A DNA stretch of 64,000 nucleotides from Bacillus pumilus (lineage in GTDB: Bacteria > Bacillota > Bacilli > Bacillales > Bacillaceae): contig NZ_CP047089.1 of NCBI RefSeq assembly GCF_009937765.1, forward strand, positions 452,272 to 516,271. Direction: 5' to 3'. Position 1 is the stretch's first letter. Every line of letters starts with the position of its first letter. Of this stretch, positions 8,534 through 16,907 are shown one piece after another. A program made the translations under genes and the position numbers. The notes beneath the pieces are model-generated. The model saw only the letters and a program-made list of their open reading frames with translations. It did no database searches and was not told the origin of the DNA.

Positions 8534-9361
8534 TTACCTCAGCTGGTCCATTGGGACAAAGTCCATATCTTTAAACGTATAGTTCTCGCCAGCCATCGCC
8601 CAAATAAATGAATAATTCGCTGTGCCCGAGCCTGAATGAATGGACCAAGCAGGAGAAATGACCGCTTCTTCATTAGCCAAAACGAGATGTCTTGTTTCAG
8701 ATGGCTCCCCCATAAAATGAAAGACACGAGCATCTTCTTCGATATCAAGATATAAGTACACTTCCATACGCCGATCATGAATATGAGCAGGCATCGTATT
8801 CCATGTGTTATTGGTTTCCAGTTGAGTGATTCCCATCATAAGCTGACAGCTTTGGATGCCGTTTGCGTGGATAACTTGATATAGATTTCGTACGTTGGAA
8901 GCAGACGCTTCCCCTAAGTGATTCGGTGTTAACTCAGCGATGGCTGCTTTTTGCGTAGGATACGCTTGATGAGCCGTGGCTGATACAAGATAGAACTTGG
9001 CTTCCTCGCCGGATGCACTAGCAAACTGTACATCTTCGTGTCCAAGCCCAATATATAAGAAATCTTTGTGCTCCAGTACAAAGGCTTCACCATCGACAGT
9101 GACCGTTCCTTGACCGCCGACATTGACAATGCCGATCTCGCGTCTTTCAAGGAAATATTCCGTTCGTAAAAAGTCGCCAGCATCTAATTTGAGCGGCTCT
9201 GCAGACGGCATGACTCCGCCAATCACCACGCGGTCCTCATGCGAATAGTAGAGCTTTAATTCACCACTGACGAATAGTGTAGGAATATGAAAATGACGAC
9301 GAAGTTCCTCTGTTGTAAAACGTTTGACCTGCTCAGGGTGTACAGCATAACGATTTTCCAT
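8534..9361 (-). CDS. kduI: 5-keto-4-deoxyuronate isomerase KduI
   Basis: A 275-residue cupin-type isomerase that converts 4-deoxy-L-threo-5-hexosulose uronate to 2,5-diketo-3-deoxygluconate. The zinc-binding cluster is visible: MPAHIHDRRMEVYLY supplies two His and a Glu, and the WSIHSGSG stretch supplies a third His. Length equals that of characterised KduI proteins. It is the first gene of the kduI-kduD operon, transcribed away from kdgR. A palindrome like the proposed KdgR operators lies 50 bases upstream of the start codon, so repression by KdgR and induction by a uronate intermediate is likely (inference). Confidence 0.94.
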   Translation of the reverse strand: MENRYAVHPEQVKRFTTEELRRHFHIPTLFVSGELKLYYSHEDRVVIGGVMPSAEPLKLDAGDFLRTEYFLERREIGIVNVGGQGTVTVDGEAFVLEHKDFLYIGLGHEDVQFASASGEEAKFYLVSATAHQAYPTQKAAIAELTPNHLGEASASNVRNLYQVIHANGIQSCQLMMGITQLETNNTWNTMPAHIHDRRMEVYLYLDIEEDARVFHFMGEPSETRHLVLANEEAVISPAWSIHSGSGTANYSFIWAMAGENYTFKDMDFVPMDQLR

Positions 9362-9409
9362 TTGAGATAAGCCTCCCTTTCCATCTGAAACAAAGTATGG
9401 GTATTTTAT

Positions 9410-9425
9410 TTGGTATCGGTTTCAA
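9410..9425. promoter_or_regulatory. Candidate KdgR operator O1 (kduI side)
   Basis: TTGGTATCGGTTTCAA, an imperfect palindrome about 50 bases before kduI. It matches two other sites in this window and the inferred consensus TTGAAACCGGTTTCAA, typical of LacI-family operators with a central CG. Confidence 0.7.
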
Positions 9426-9571
9426 GGAAAATATTAGAGGAAAAAGAAGGAGACGTCAACCGTTAATTTGAAATCGCTTTCTTTTTGTTTATTTAAATGA
9501 TTTTTTGCCATCTTCAAGCAAAAAAATCTTCTGGAATTCAAGAAGTTATGTTATGCTCTTTTTAAGTTATT

Positions 9572-9587
9572 TGAAATCGGTTTCGAA
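9572..9587. promoter_or_regulatory. Candidate KdgR operator O2 (kdgR side)
   Basis: TTGAAATCGGTTTCGA, a near-perfect palindrome 36 bases upstream of the kdgR start codon; placed for autoregulation. Together with O1 it brackets the divergent kduI-kdgR control region, about 160 bases apart, a spacing at which a LacI-family tetramer or two dimers could act jointly. Confidence 0.7.
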
Positions 9588-9623
9588 ACAAATGAGAAGA
9601 CATTGATTGTGGGAGTTTTTTGA

Positions 9624-10634
9624 ATGAAAGAGAAAAAGCAAACGAAAGTGACCATCAACGAAGTGGCCGCTTATGCAGGGGTTTCAAAATCAACTGTATC
9701 CAGATATATCAATGGCAGAACAAATGAAATTTCGATTGAAAAGGTCAAAAAAATCAAAAAAGCCATTGAAGAACTGCATTATCGTCCGAGTCAGCTCGCC
9801 CAAGGTTTGAAAGTAAGAAAAAGCAAGGTCATTGGGTTTATTGTAGCCGACATTACAAATCCATTCTCTGTAGCGACACTTCGCGGAGTCGAAGAAATTT
9901 GTGATGAATATGGATACAGCATCATGGTATGCAACACAGATAACCGGCCAGAAAAAGAACGAGAAATGCTCCTCAAACTGAATGCGCATTATATTGAAGG
10001 TCTCATCATCAATACGACAGGCCAGAACAATGACATTTTGCAGGATTTTCAGAAAGACGGTGTGCCGATTGTCCTTGTTGACCGGAAATTATCTGAACTA
10101 AAAGTCGACACAGTGACAACGAATAACCGTGATATCACGATCCAACTGCTTCAACAAATGTATGAGAAAAGCTATGAGCACATCGCCTTCTTTACTGAGC
10201 CAGTTGATGGGATCAGTCCTCGTGAAGAACGAAAAGAAGCATATGAACAGACAGCCATGAGTAAACATAAGAAACCTATTATTAAAGAAATTGATTTGAA
10301 ACAAAAAGAACAATTGCGAGAAGAACTTGTCCATTTTGTTCAAACAAATCAGCAAAAAAAAGCGATTTTAGCAGCCAATGGATTACTGATGCTAAAGCTG
10401 ATCAGTGAGCTTGTAGAACTCGGGTTAAAGATTCCAGAAGATATAGGCGTCGCAGGCTTTGATGATACAGAATGGTATAAGCTGATTGGGCCTGGAATCA
10501 CAACGGTTGCCCAGCCATCTCATGAAATGGGGAAAGCCGCCATGCAAAAAATCAAGACTCGGCTTGAAGGGGATGAAAGTGCGCCACAAACCATTCAACT
10601 TGATGGAGAAATCATCGTAAGAAAATCTTTATAA
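9624..10634 (+). CDS. kdgR: LacI-family repressor KdgR
   Basis: A 336-residue transcription factor: an N-terminal helix-turn-helix (VTINEVAAYAGVSKSTVSRY, residues 8-27) followed by the hinge and a periplasmic-binding-type effector domain from about residue 64 with the family segments KVIGFIVADITNPF, GLIINTTG and IGVAGFDDTEW. B. subtilis KdgR (339 residues) represses the KDG catabolic genes and responds to a KDG-pathway intermediate. The ATG at 9624 is preceded by GGGAG at 8 bases. It lies between kduI-kduD and kdgK-kdgA and has its own terminator, so kdgK needs a separate promoter; matching operators are in front of all three units. Confidence 0.92.
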   Translation: MKEKKQTKVTINEVAAYAGVSKSTVSRYINGRTNEISIEKVKKIKKAIEELHYRPSQLAQGLKVRKSKVIGFIVADITNPFSVATLRGVEEICDEYGYSIMVCNTDNRPEKEREMLLKLNAHYIEGLIINTTGQNNDILQDFQKDGVPIVLVDRKLSELKVDTVTTNNRDITIQLLQQMYEKSYEHIAFFTEPVDGISPREERKEAYEQTAMSKHKKPIIKEIDLKQKEQLREELVHFVQTNQQKKAILAANGLLMLKLISELVELGLKIPEDIGVAGFDDTEWYKLIGPGITTVAQPSHEMGKAAMQKIKTRLEGDESAPQTIQLDGEIIVRKSL

Positions 10635-10643
10635 ATAACAAAC

Positions 10644-10680
10644 AGAGAAGAGTATACATATGTGCATGCTCTCTCTTTTT
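10644..10680 (+). terminator. Terminator after kdgR
   Basis: A long imperfect hairpin, AGAGAAGAGTATACA with TGTGCATGCTCTCTCT (10644-10658, 10661-10676), runs into TTTTT. It separates kdgR from kdgK. Confidence 0.7.
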
Positions 10681-10688
10681 CAACTGAT

Positions 10689-10704
10689 TTGAAACCGGTA
10701 CCAA
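10689..10704. promoter_or_regulatory. Candidate KdgR operator O3 (kdgK side)
   Basis: TTGAAACCGGTACCAA, a palindrome ending one base before the kdgK ribosome site, close enough to block elongation or initiation. It matches O1 and O2 in 12 or more of 16 positions. Confidence 0.7.
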
Positions 10705-10720
10705 GAGAGGGGAGAAATGA

Positions 10721-11737
10721 GTGAAAGCATTGGATGCAGTCACATTTGGGGAATCAATGGCGATGTTTTACGCAAAAGAAGCCGGAGAGCTTCATCAAGT
10801 GCATACATTTCAAAAGGCGCTTGCTGGTGCTGAAAGTAACGTGGCAGTCGGTTTGGCGAGGCTAGGTTTTGATGTGGGATGGATGAGCAAAGTCGGAGCA
10901 GATTCACTTGGCACATTTATTTTAGAAGAGCTTCAAAAAGAAGGAGTCGATACAAGTGCAGTGATCCGTTCAAATGATGGGGCCAAAACAGGGATCTTAC
11001 TTAAATCCAAAGTGATGGATGGAGATCCTGACGTTACGTATTATCGCAAAGGTTCTGCTGCGAGCACCATGAGTCCAAGTGACTTTCCTGCGGATTATTT
11101 CCAACAGGCAGGGCATCTCCATATGACAGGTATTCCGCCTGCATTATCCAGTGAAATGAGAGCGTTTTCTTTTCATGCTCTTCAGAAGATGAAAGAAGCA
11201 GGCAAAACCATTTCATTTGATCCAAACCTTCGGCTGCAGCTATGGGAAGAGGAGGAAGATATGATCCATACAGTGAATCAAATCGCTTATCAAGTGGATT
11301 GGTTTTTTCCGGGGCTTGCAGAAGGACAAAGGCTCACAGGCTGTCATGAGCCGGAAGAGATTGCAGATGTTTATTTACAAAAAGGCGTCAAGCTTGTGGT
11401 CATTAAGCTCGGTGCAGAAGGTGCCTATTATAAAAGTGCAGCCAATCAGGGGATGGTGAGCGGCTTTTATGTGCCCAATGTCGTGGATACAGTCGGTGCC
11501 GGTGATGGATTTGCCGTGGGGGTTATCAGCGGCTTACTGGACGGTTTATCATGTGAAAAATCTGTAAGGAGAGGCAATGCTGTAGGAGCTCTTGCGGTGA
11601 TGTCTCCAGGCGATAAGGACGGCCTGCCTACTCGGGAAGAGCTTCAGTCTTTTATAAAAGAAGCCAAACGATATCACAGACGGGAATATATGAAGGGGGA
11701 TGAAGGATATGGGGAAGTCAGCAAGTTTGAGCGTTAA
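10721..11737 (+). CDS. kdgK: 2-keto-3-deoxygluconate kinase KdgK
   Basis: A 338-residue PfkB-family sugar kinase that phosphorylates KDG to KDPG with ATP. The N-terminal GESMAMFYAK region, the glycine-rich ANV-type segment AGAESNVAVGLARLG, and the C-terminal signature VDTVGAGDGFAVG with the catalytic Asp at about 262 are clear. It starts at GTG 10721: the overlapping ATG just upstream is out of frame and GAGGGGAG lies 7 bases before the GTG. Its 3' end overlaps kdgA. Substrate choice among PfkB kinases rests on the kdg context. Confidence 0.92.
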   Translation: MKALDAVTFGESMAMFYAKEAGELHQVHTFQKALAGAESNVAVGLARLGFDVGWMSKVGADSLGTFILEELQKEGVDTSAVIRSNDGAKTGILLKSKVMDGDPDVTYYRKGSAASTMSPSDFPADYFQQAGHLHMTGIPPALSSEMRAFSFHALQKMKEAGKTISFDPNLRLQLWEEEEDMIHTVNQIAYQVDWFFPGLAEGQRLTGCHEPEEIADVYLQKGVKLVVIKLGAEGAYYKSAANQGMVSGFYVPNVVDTVGAGDGFAVGVISGLLDGLSCEKSVRRGNAVGALAVMSPGDKDGLPTREELQSFIKEAKRYHRREYMKGDEGYGEVSKFER

Positions 11738-12308
11738 AGAACGTCTCGCGGCTTGTAAGCTAATCGCAGTGGTGAGGGCGGGGAGCGAATCGGAAGGCAT
11801 TGAGATCATTCAGCGTTTAAAGAAAAAGGGTGTTCGTGCCATTGAAGTGACGTATACCACGCCCAATGCGGAACGCATCATCGCATCCTTTCAGCATGAA
11901 CAAGATCTGATTGTGGGAGCAGGCACAATCACCACACTTCAGCAGGCGCAATCAGCCATTGACGCAGGCTCACAATTTATTGTCAGTCCAGGATATCTTT
12001 CTGTCATTGGAGAGCATCTCTCATTTCACGACACACTCTATGTACCAGGTGTCCTCACCCCAAGTGAAATTATGCAGGCAAAAGCAGCTGGATACTGCTT
12101 GCTCAAGCTTTTTCCAAGCGGCTCCTTCGGTCTATCCTATATGAAAAACTTACAAGGTCCATTTCCAGACATTGAATTTATTCCAACGGGGGGGATTCAT
12201 CCAACCGATGTGCCAAAATGGCTCAAAGCTGGCGCAGTTGCAGTAGGGGTCGGAAGTCAGCTTGAAAGCAGTACGGCAGAAGAATTACAAGCGGTTCTTT
12301 CTTCATAA
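11709..12308 (+). CDS. kdgA: KDPG/KHG aldolase KdgA
   Basis: About 199 residues, class I aldolase of the KHG/KDPG family that splits KDPG into pyruvate and glyceraldehyde-3-phosphate. Key features: the catalytic Glu in AIEVTYTTPNA, the GAGTI strand motif, and the Schiff-base lysine in CLLKLFPSG. An upstream in-frame ATG at 11700 directly abuts the GGGGG ribosome site, so ATG 11709 with 9-base spacing is preferred; the gene overlaps the kdgK end by 29 bases. The kdgT permease gene that I recall after kdgA in B. subtilis is not present here. Confidence 0.93.
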   Translation: MGKSASLSVKERLAACKLIAVVRAGSESEGIEIIQRLKKKGVRAIEVTYTTPNAERIIASFQHEQDLIVGAGTITTLQQAQSAIDAGSQFIVSPGYLSVIGEHLSFHDTLYVPGVLTPSEIMQAKAAGYCLLKLFPSGSFGLSYMKNLQGPFPDIEFIPTGGIHPTDVPKWLKAGAVAVGVGSQLESSTAEELQAVLSS

Positions 12309-12326
12309 ATAGGCGCTATCAAATGA

Positions 12327-12365
12327 ACAACTGGCAGATGAATGCCGGTTGTTTGTTCGTTTATG
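12327..12365 (+). terminator. Probable terminator after kdgA
   Basis: ACAACTGGCA pairs with TGCCGGTTGT (12327-12336, 12343-12352) with one G-U pair, followed by TTGTTCGTTTATG. The U-tract is interrupted, so strength is uncertain. Confidence 0.55.
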
Positions 12366-12429
12366 TGACATAACAGCAGGTGAATGCTGACTCATCACGT
12401 ACAATATTTATGAAGGAGTGATAGAAGAC

Positions 12430-12885
12430 ATGTACATTCAACAAGATACTCTCACAGATGGACAAATAGAGCAGCTGATTACCGCTCATTTAGAAGAAAT
12501 GAAAAAGCATTCCCCGCCAGAAAGCATCCATGCCCTTCCGTTAGCTGAATTGAAAAAGCAAGGTGTCACAGTGTGGAGTGTTCGGGATGGAGAGGAGCTT
12601 CTTGGCTGCGGAGCATTAAAGGAGCTGTCAAGTGATCACGGCGAAATCAAATCCATGAGGACTGCAGCTCCCCATATGCGAAAAGGTGTAGGAAGGTATA
12701 TGCTGAACCATCTTCTCCAAGAGGCAAAAAGGCGTGGTTATTCACGTATCAGCTTAGAGACAGGTGCGATGTCTTTCTTCGAGCCAGCAAGAAAACTATA
12801 TGAGAGTGTTGGGTTTGATAGTTGTCCGCCTTTCGGTTCATATGAAGAAGATCCAAACAGTTTATTTATGACAAAGGAATTATAG
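12430..12885 (+). CDS. GNAT family N-acetyltransferase
   Basis: A 151-residue cytoplasmic acetyltransferase. The acetyl-CoA loop is visible as RKGVGRYMLNHLL, with the downstream motif ISLETGAMSFFEPARKLYESVGF typical of this family. It resembles YsnE-like GNAT proteins, but the acceptor cannot be deduced. The frame is open from GTG 12418, but that codon lies inside the AAGGAG ribosome site, so ATG 12430 is chosen. It is flanked by terminators on both sides and is probably unrelated in function to the kdg genes or to the sugar sensor that follows. Confidence 0.8.
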   Translation: MYIQQDTLTDGQIEQLITAHLEEMKKHSPPESIHALPLAELKKQGVTVWSVRDGEELLGCGALKELSSDHGEIKSMRTAAPHMRKGVGRYMLNHLLQEAKRRGYSRISLETGAMSFFEPARKLYESVGFDSCPPFGSYEEDPNSLFMTKEL

Positions 12886-12890
12886 AGGTC

Positions 12891-12923
12891 GAGAGAGTAT
12901 GCTTATAAGCAGCTCTTTTTTTA
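12891..12923 (+). terminator. Terminator after the acetyltransferase gene
   Basis: An imperfect hairpin with the self-complementary centre TGCTTATAAGCA, arms GAG and CTC, followed by seven T residues. Confidence 0.6.
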
Positions 12924-12952
12924 TGCGCAACGTTTGAAAGGGGGAGGATGTG

Positions 12953-13954
12953 GTGAAAGGTTCAAAGTGGATCGGGGTGGGCGCCTTTCTCACTTTTTGT
13001 ATCGTTTCTGTCATGTTTTTAACATTATTAGGTCAAGATTTATTTAAAATTGAAAGCGCTTCCGAAAAGGCGTCATCTGCCTATCAATATCATTTTGTCC
13101 TTGTACCGGAGGAACTTGATAATGAATATTGGCAGCTAGTACAAAAGGGAGCTGCTGATGCGGCAGCCGCTCATCGCGTGTATTTAGAATATTTGGGTCC
13201 GAAACAAGCTGATATAGATGACCATTTGAAAACCATTGATATGGCAATCGCAGGGCATGTCGATGGCATTATGACACAGGGGCTTGATGCGAAAAAATAC
13301 AAACCGCTTTTTCAGAAGGCAAGGGAAAAGGGCATTGATGTTGTCACCGTTGATACGGATGCAGAGGGGAGCAAGCGTCAAGTGTATGTTGGCACGGACA
13401 ATTATTATTCAGGCTTTATCGCAGGACAGGCACTTATCGCAGATACAAAAGGTGAACAGTATGTGGGAATTGTCACAGGCAGGCTTGATGCCGTTCATCA
13501 AAAGCAGCGTGTCAAAGGATTTCGAGACGCAGTCGCCGCTGAAAAACGCATTCATATTGCTGGAATAGAAGAATCAGCCATTACAAAATCAGGCGCCTCC
13601 GGTGCAGCGTATAAACTATTAAACGATCATGCCAATCTCACTGCATTTTACGGCACGAGTGCATTAGATGGTGTAGGCATCATTCAAGCAACATCGCAAT
13701 ATCAATCGACCACAGATATCTATGTACTCGCATTTGATACGTTGCCAGATACGATTCAGGCGCTCGATGATGGAGAGATTGATGCCGTCGTTGTTCAGCA
13801 CCCTTATGAAATGGGCTATCAAGCAGTGGAATCGCTTGTGCGTTTGCAAAAAGGTGAAAAAGAAGAGCCGCTTCAGTACACAGGAACGAGTGTGATTCGG
13901 CGCGAGGATCTGCCGCTCCAGCAAACAGACAGAAGGCAGGGGATGCAGCCGTGA
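12953..13954 (+). CDS. Membrane-anchored sugar-binding protein (sensor partner of the downstream kinase)
   Basis: About 333 residues. An N-terminal uncleaved-looking hydrophobic helix (about 6-27) anchors a periplasmic-binding-protein domain of the ribose/LacI type: FVLVPEELDNEYWQLVQKGA, DGIMTQGLD, VDTDA, YVGTDNYYSGFIAGQAL and AFDTLPDTIQALDDG are characteristic. There is no lipobox Cys. The gene overlaps the histidine kinase gene by GTGA and is not joined to an importer of the ribose type. This organisation matches the XylFII-LytS-YesN three-component sugar sensors described in clostridia, in which the binding protein is a ligand-sensing subunit of the kinase. Role as sensor is inferred; the ligand is unknown. 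GTG 12953 is preferred to GTG 12950 by spacing to GGGGGAGG. Confidence 0.8.
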   Translation: MKGSKWIGVGAFLTFCIVSVMFLTLLGQDLFKIESASEKASSAYQYHFVLVPEELDNEYWQLVQKGAADAAAAHRVYLEYLGPKQADIDDHLKTIDMAIAGHVDGIMTQGLDAKKYKPLFQKAREKGIDVVTVDTDAEGSKRQVYVGTDNYYSGFIAGQALIADTKGEQYVGIVTGRLDAVHQKQRVKGFRDAVAAEKRIHIAGIEESAITKSGASGAAYKLLNDHANLTAFYGTSALDGVGIIQATSQYQSTTDIYVLAFDTLPDTIQALDDGEIDAVVVQHPYEMGYQAVESLVRLQKGEKEEPLQYTGTSVIRREDLPLQQTDRRQGMQP

Positions 13955-15393
13955 GAAGGATTCGAAGTAAGTTGCTACTGGCATTTTTAACCCTTGTGTT
14001 CCTTGGCAACGTGGCCGCTTTTTTCGTCTATTGGAGTAGCTCGAATATCACATCAGAATACAGCAGAAGCTTTCGTTCCTTTCTTCTACTTAATGATATA
14101 TCGACAGAGGCAAAAACGATGTATGAAAAGGTCAATGCGTATGCGATTGAAAAGGATCAGCAGTTTGCCAAAGAATATCTAGCTTCAAAACAAAAAATGA
14201 AATCCTACGACCAGACATTGCGAAAAGATGCCGGGCTTCATGCGGCAATTCCTTCTATTGAAAAATATCAATATATGATGCGAACGCTTATCAACGAAAG
14301 TGATGCGACCATGACACACGTAAAAGAAGGAAAAATCAAAGAATATGCAGCGAGTGTGAAGGAAGTAAGAACCGTCTCCTCCTACATACAAGAGCAAACG
14401 ATGACCTTGCTTGATGATGAATTGTCTGAATATCAAGTACTCTATCAATCTCTGCAAAAAAGACACCAAACCTATGCGCTCTTCACCTTGTGTTTGTTTA
14501 CGCTCTCCATTGGGGTCGCATTATGGATGGCGTATATGATTGCTGGAGGAATATCAAGACCAATCGTCCATCTCTCTCGAAGCGTAAAGGAAGTATCGGA
14601 AGGAAACTTTGATGGAGCGGACTTGCATGTCACCTCAAAGGATGAAATATCTGTATTAAATGAGGCATTTCAGCGAATGCGTCAAGAAATGAAAATGATG
14701 ATTGAAGAGATGAAACAAAAGGCAGCCTTAGATCAAAAAATCAAAGACATGAAGCTGAAGACGCTGCAAAACCAAATGAACCCCCATTTTTTATTTAATA
14801 CATTAAACATCGTCTCACGCATGGCTTACTTAGAATCAGCGGATGCCACATCGAGATTGATTCAATCTGTTTCCACTCTCATGCGTTATTCGCTATCAGC
14901 TCTTAGTGCATCTGTTACGCTAGAACAAGAAGTAAAAGTGGTCAAAGAATATTTTCATATACAAGAAACAAGATTTGCCGATCGTATCACATGCAAAACA
15001 ACCATAGATGAATCCTGTTTATCTGTACTTATCCCAAGTCTCACCTTACAGCCGCTTGTTGAAAATGCCTTTATTCATGGCGTCGAGCCAAAGGAGGAAG
15101 ACGGACTTGTAGAGCTCTCGATCTATCAAGAAGGCGGCTATGTGATGATTCGGATTCGGGACAATGGGGTGGGAATCAATGAACAAGAGAGAAGGAGATT
15201 GCTATCAGAAAAAGATGAGGAAGACCCAAACATCTTGAGTAAAGGGCATTCAACGGGAATCGGTCTTCGTAATGTGATATCAAGGCTGCGCTTGTTTTAC
15301 GGAGTACAAAATGCTCTTCAAATTGATTCAAAGCCAAACGAAGGGACCACCATTCAATTGGCTATTCCGATGAAGGAGGGACCGGCATGCTGA
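13951..15393 (+). CDS. LytS/YesM-type sensor histidine kinase
   Basis: A 480-residue membrane kinase. Order: membrane helix 8-28, extracytoplasmic helical sensor 30-172, membrane helix 173-199, HAMP 200-252, His-kinase domain with NQMNPHFLFNTLN (phospho-acceptor His279), and an HATPase domain with the N box LQPLVENAFIHG (about 367-377), the G1 box RDNGVGI (403-409) and G2 GIGLRNV (436-442). The GTG start overlaps the stop of the sugar-binding gene and the 3' end overlaps the regulator gene by 7 bases, so all three are coupled. It probably phosphorylates the downstream YesN-like regulator when the anchored binding protein senses a sugar. Confidence 0.9.
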   Translation: MRRIRSKLLLAFLTLVFLGNVAAFFVYWSSSNITSEYSRSFRSFLLLNDISTEAKTMYEKVNAYAIEKDQQFAKEYLASKQKMKSYDQTLRKDAGLHAAIPSIEKYQYMMRTLINESDATMTHVKEGKIKEYAASVKEVRTVSSYIQEQTMTLLDDELSEYQVLYQSLQKRHQTYALFTLCLFTLSIGVALWMAYMIAGGISRPIVHLSRSVKEVSEGNFDGADLHVTSKDEISVLNEAFQRMRQEMKMMIEEMKQKAALDQKIKDMKLKTLQNQMNPHFLFNTLNIVSRMAYLESADATSRLIQSVSTLMRYSLSALSASVTLEQEVKVVKEYFHIQETRFADRITCKTTIDESCLSVLIPSLTLQPLVENAFIHGVEPKEEDGLVELSIYQEGGYVMIRIRDNGVGINEQERRRLLSEKDEEDPNILSKGHSTGIGLRNVISRLRLFYGVQNALQIDSKPNEGTTIQLAIPMKEGPAC

Positions 15394-16805
15394 ACGTGCT
15401 GATTGTAGATGATGAAAAGATAGAACGGCTAGCGATGCGGAAGTTCATGACGGATTGGCTTCCAGAGTGTCATATCGCGGGAGAAGCTGAAAATGGAAAA
15501 AAGGCGGTTGAATTCGTGCGGACTGAGCCGGTTCATCTTGTGCTCATGGATATTCAGATGCCTGGAATGGATGGTTTGACAGCGATCAAGCAAATCAAAG
15601 CGATCAGTCCTCATACAAAATTTATTATGCTGACAGCCTACGATACCTTCGATTATGCCAAGCAGGCGATGCAAGAAGGGGTGAAGCAATATCTCGTCAA
15701 ACCGGCTGACAAAGATGAAACCATCGCCGCCATTCGAACGGTAGCGGCAGAGATTCAGCAGGAGGCGTCTCAGCGGCAGGCGGTAGCGGCTGGGCAGCAG
15801 TCAAAGTGGCTTGAAGCCCATGTCATCAACGGTCAATCCTATACCTCCACGGAATTTCAACAACTGTTTCATGAATTCGAAGCAGGTCTTGTCATCGCTG
15901 TGCAGCGGACAATGGGGAATCAGCTGTTGATAGATTTACAGACATCTCCACTTTTTCATACGGTACCGATTCAAGTGAGTGGTGAGCTGTTTACCTGTCT
16001 CATTTATCGTCACCAAGCGCCTGGTCAGTTAAAAGCAGATATCCTACAGGCGATTCGAACGGCCACCACAAACGATCAGCCTTCACCGGTCGTTGGCATG
16101 GGACACCCAGTCTCCAATCCGCTTTATCTTCAAAAAAGTGCAGCAGAGGCGAAGCTTTCCTATTATCAGCGGAAAAAGAGCCCCGGCGTTGTTCGTTATG
16201 GCTTTTACCAAACAGAAGCACAGTCTCATCCATTGATCCACCTGCCTGAGCTTGCTGACGATATGATGCAGGCAATGGAAGAAGGGAGAAGAGAGGATGC
16301 GCTGGCTTTATTCGATGCCTTTGAACTAGAGGGGGCAACCCTGTCACAACTAAAAGAGCTGCTGATTTTATTTAAATCACGGCTCCGAACAGACTGGCCT
16401 ATATTCACGATCAACACCTTAGCAGAATGCCGCCAGTGCTGTGAACATTTATTTGATGTGTACGAAGCAAGGACCCAGACTGTGAATGACATGGAGCGGG
16501 CAAAGCGCTACATCAAAACGCATTTTTGTGAACAGATCACGCTGGAGCAGACAGCCGCCTATGTTGATTTAAGTCCAACCTATTTCACAAAACGGTTTAA
16601 AGACGTGACAGGGCTGGCATTTAAAGAATATGTGACGAACTGCCGACTGGATAAAATTAAAAAACTTCTCAAAGACAGCTCGCTGAGTTTAAAAGAAATT
16701 ACCTATCAGGCGGGATATACAGATCCCAATTACGTCAGCCGTGTGTTTAAGAAGATGGTCGGCTGTTCACCGAAGGAATATCGAAAACAGACCGTAAAAA
16801 AATGA
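15387..16805 (+). CDS. YesN-type response regulator (REC + AraC DNA-binding domain)
   Basis: A 472-residue regulator: N-terminal receiver domain (1-120) with the acidic pair DDE at 8-10, phospho-acceptor Asp55 in LVLMDIQMPGMDG, Thr in MLTAYD and Lys in LVKPA; a central region of no clear domain (about 130-360); and a C-terminal AraC-type double helix-turn-helix (about 370-470) with AAYVDLSPTYFTKRFK and the AGYTDPNYVSRVFKK signature. It follows the kinase gene with overlap and precedes a sugar ABC transporter. Two direct repeats just after its stop codon are candidate binding sites, so it probably activates the transporter genes (inference). Confidence 0.9.
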   Translation: MLNVLIVDDEKIERLAMRKFMTDWLPECHIAGEAENGKKAVEFVRTEPVHLVLMDIQMPGMDGLTAIKQIKAISPHTKFIMLTAYDTFDYAKQAMQEGVKQYLVKPADKDETIAAIRTVAAEIQQEASQRQAVAAGQQSKWLEAHVINGQSYTSTEFQQLFHEFEAGLVIAVQRTMGNQLLIDLQTSPLFHTVPIQVSGELFTCLIYRHQAPGQLKADILQAIRTATTNDQPSPVVGMGHPVSNPLYLQKSAAEAKLSYYQRKKSPGVVRYGFYQTEAQSHPLIHLPELADDMMQAMEEGRREDALALFDAFELEGATLSQLKELLILFKSRLRTDWPIFTINTLAECRQCCEHLFDVYEARTQTVNDMERAKRYIKTHFCEQITLEQTAAYVDLSPTYFTKRFKDVTGLAFKEYVTNCRLDKIKKLLKDSSLSLKEITYQAGYTDPNYVSRVFKKMVGCSPKEYRKQTVKK

Positions 16806-16866
16806 AGAATTTCATAAAAAAGTGAAGAAGTTTGTCTGAAAAAAAGCAAGGATCTTCCATTATACT
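16803..16866 (+). promoter_or_regulatory. Candidate activator-dependent promoter with paired half-sites
   Basis: TGAAGAATTT (16803-16812) and TGAAGAAGTT (16823-16832) are direct repeats exactly 20 bases apart, about two helical turns. They lie just upstream of the place where a -35 should be for the -10-like TATACT at 16861-16866; no good -35 is visible. That is the layout expected for activation by an AraC-type dimer such as the adjacent YesN-like regulator. The first repeat overlaps the regulator's stop codon. Confidence 0.45.
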
Positions 16867-16871
16867 TATTT

Positions 16872-16885
16872 TGATAACGCTTACA
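16872..16885 (+). promoter_or_regulatory. Candidate cre (CcpA) site
   Basis: TGATAACGCTTACA matches the cre consensus TGWAANCGNTNWCA in all but one defined position. It lies just downstream of the candidate -10 and before the transporter gene, a position where CcpA would repress in the presence of glucose. Confidence 0.6.
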
Positions 16886-16907
16886 AAATAGGGATGGGGG
16901 ATCAATC

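Noticed and set aside
13050..13066. cre-like TGAAAGCGCTTCCG inside the sugar-binding sensor gene
   Set aside because: Two defined positions differ from the consensus and it is inside coding sequence; the cre at 16872 is better placed.
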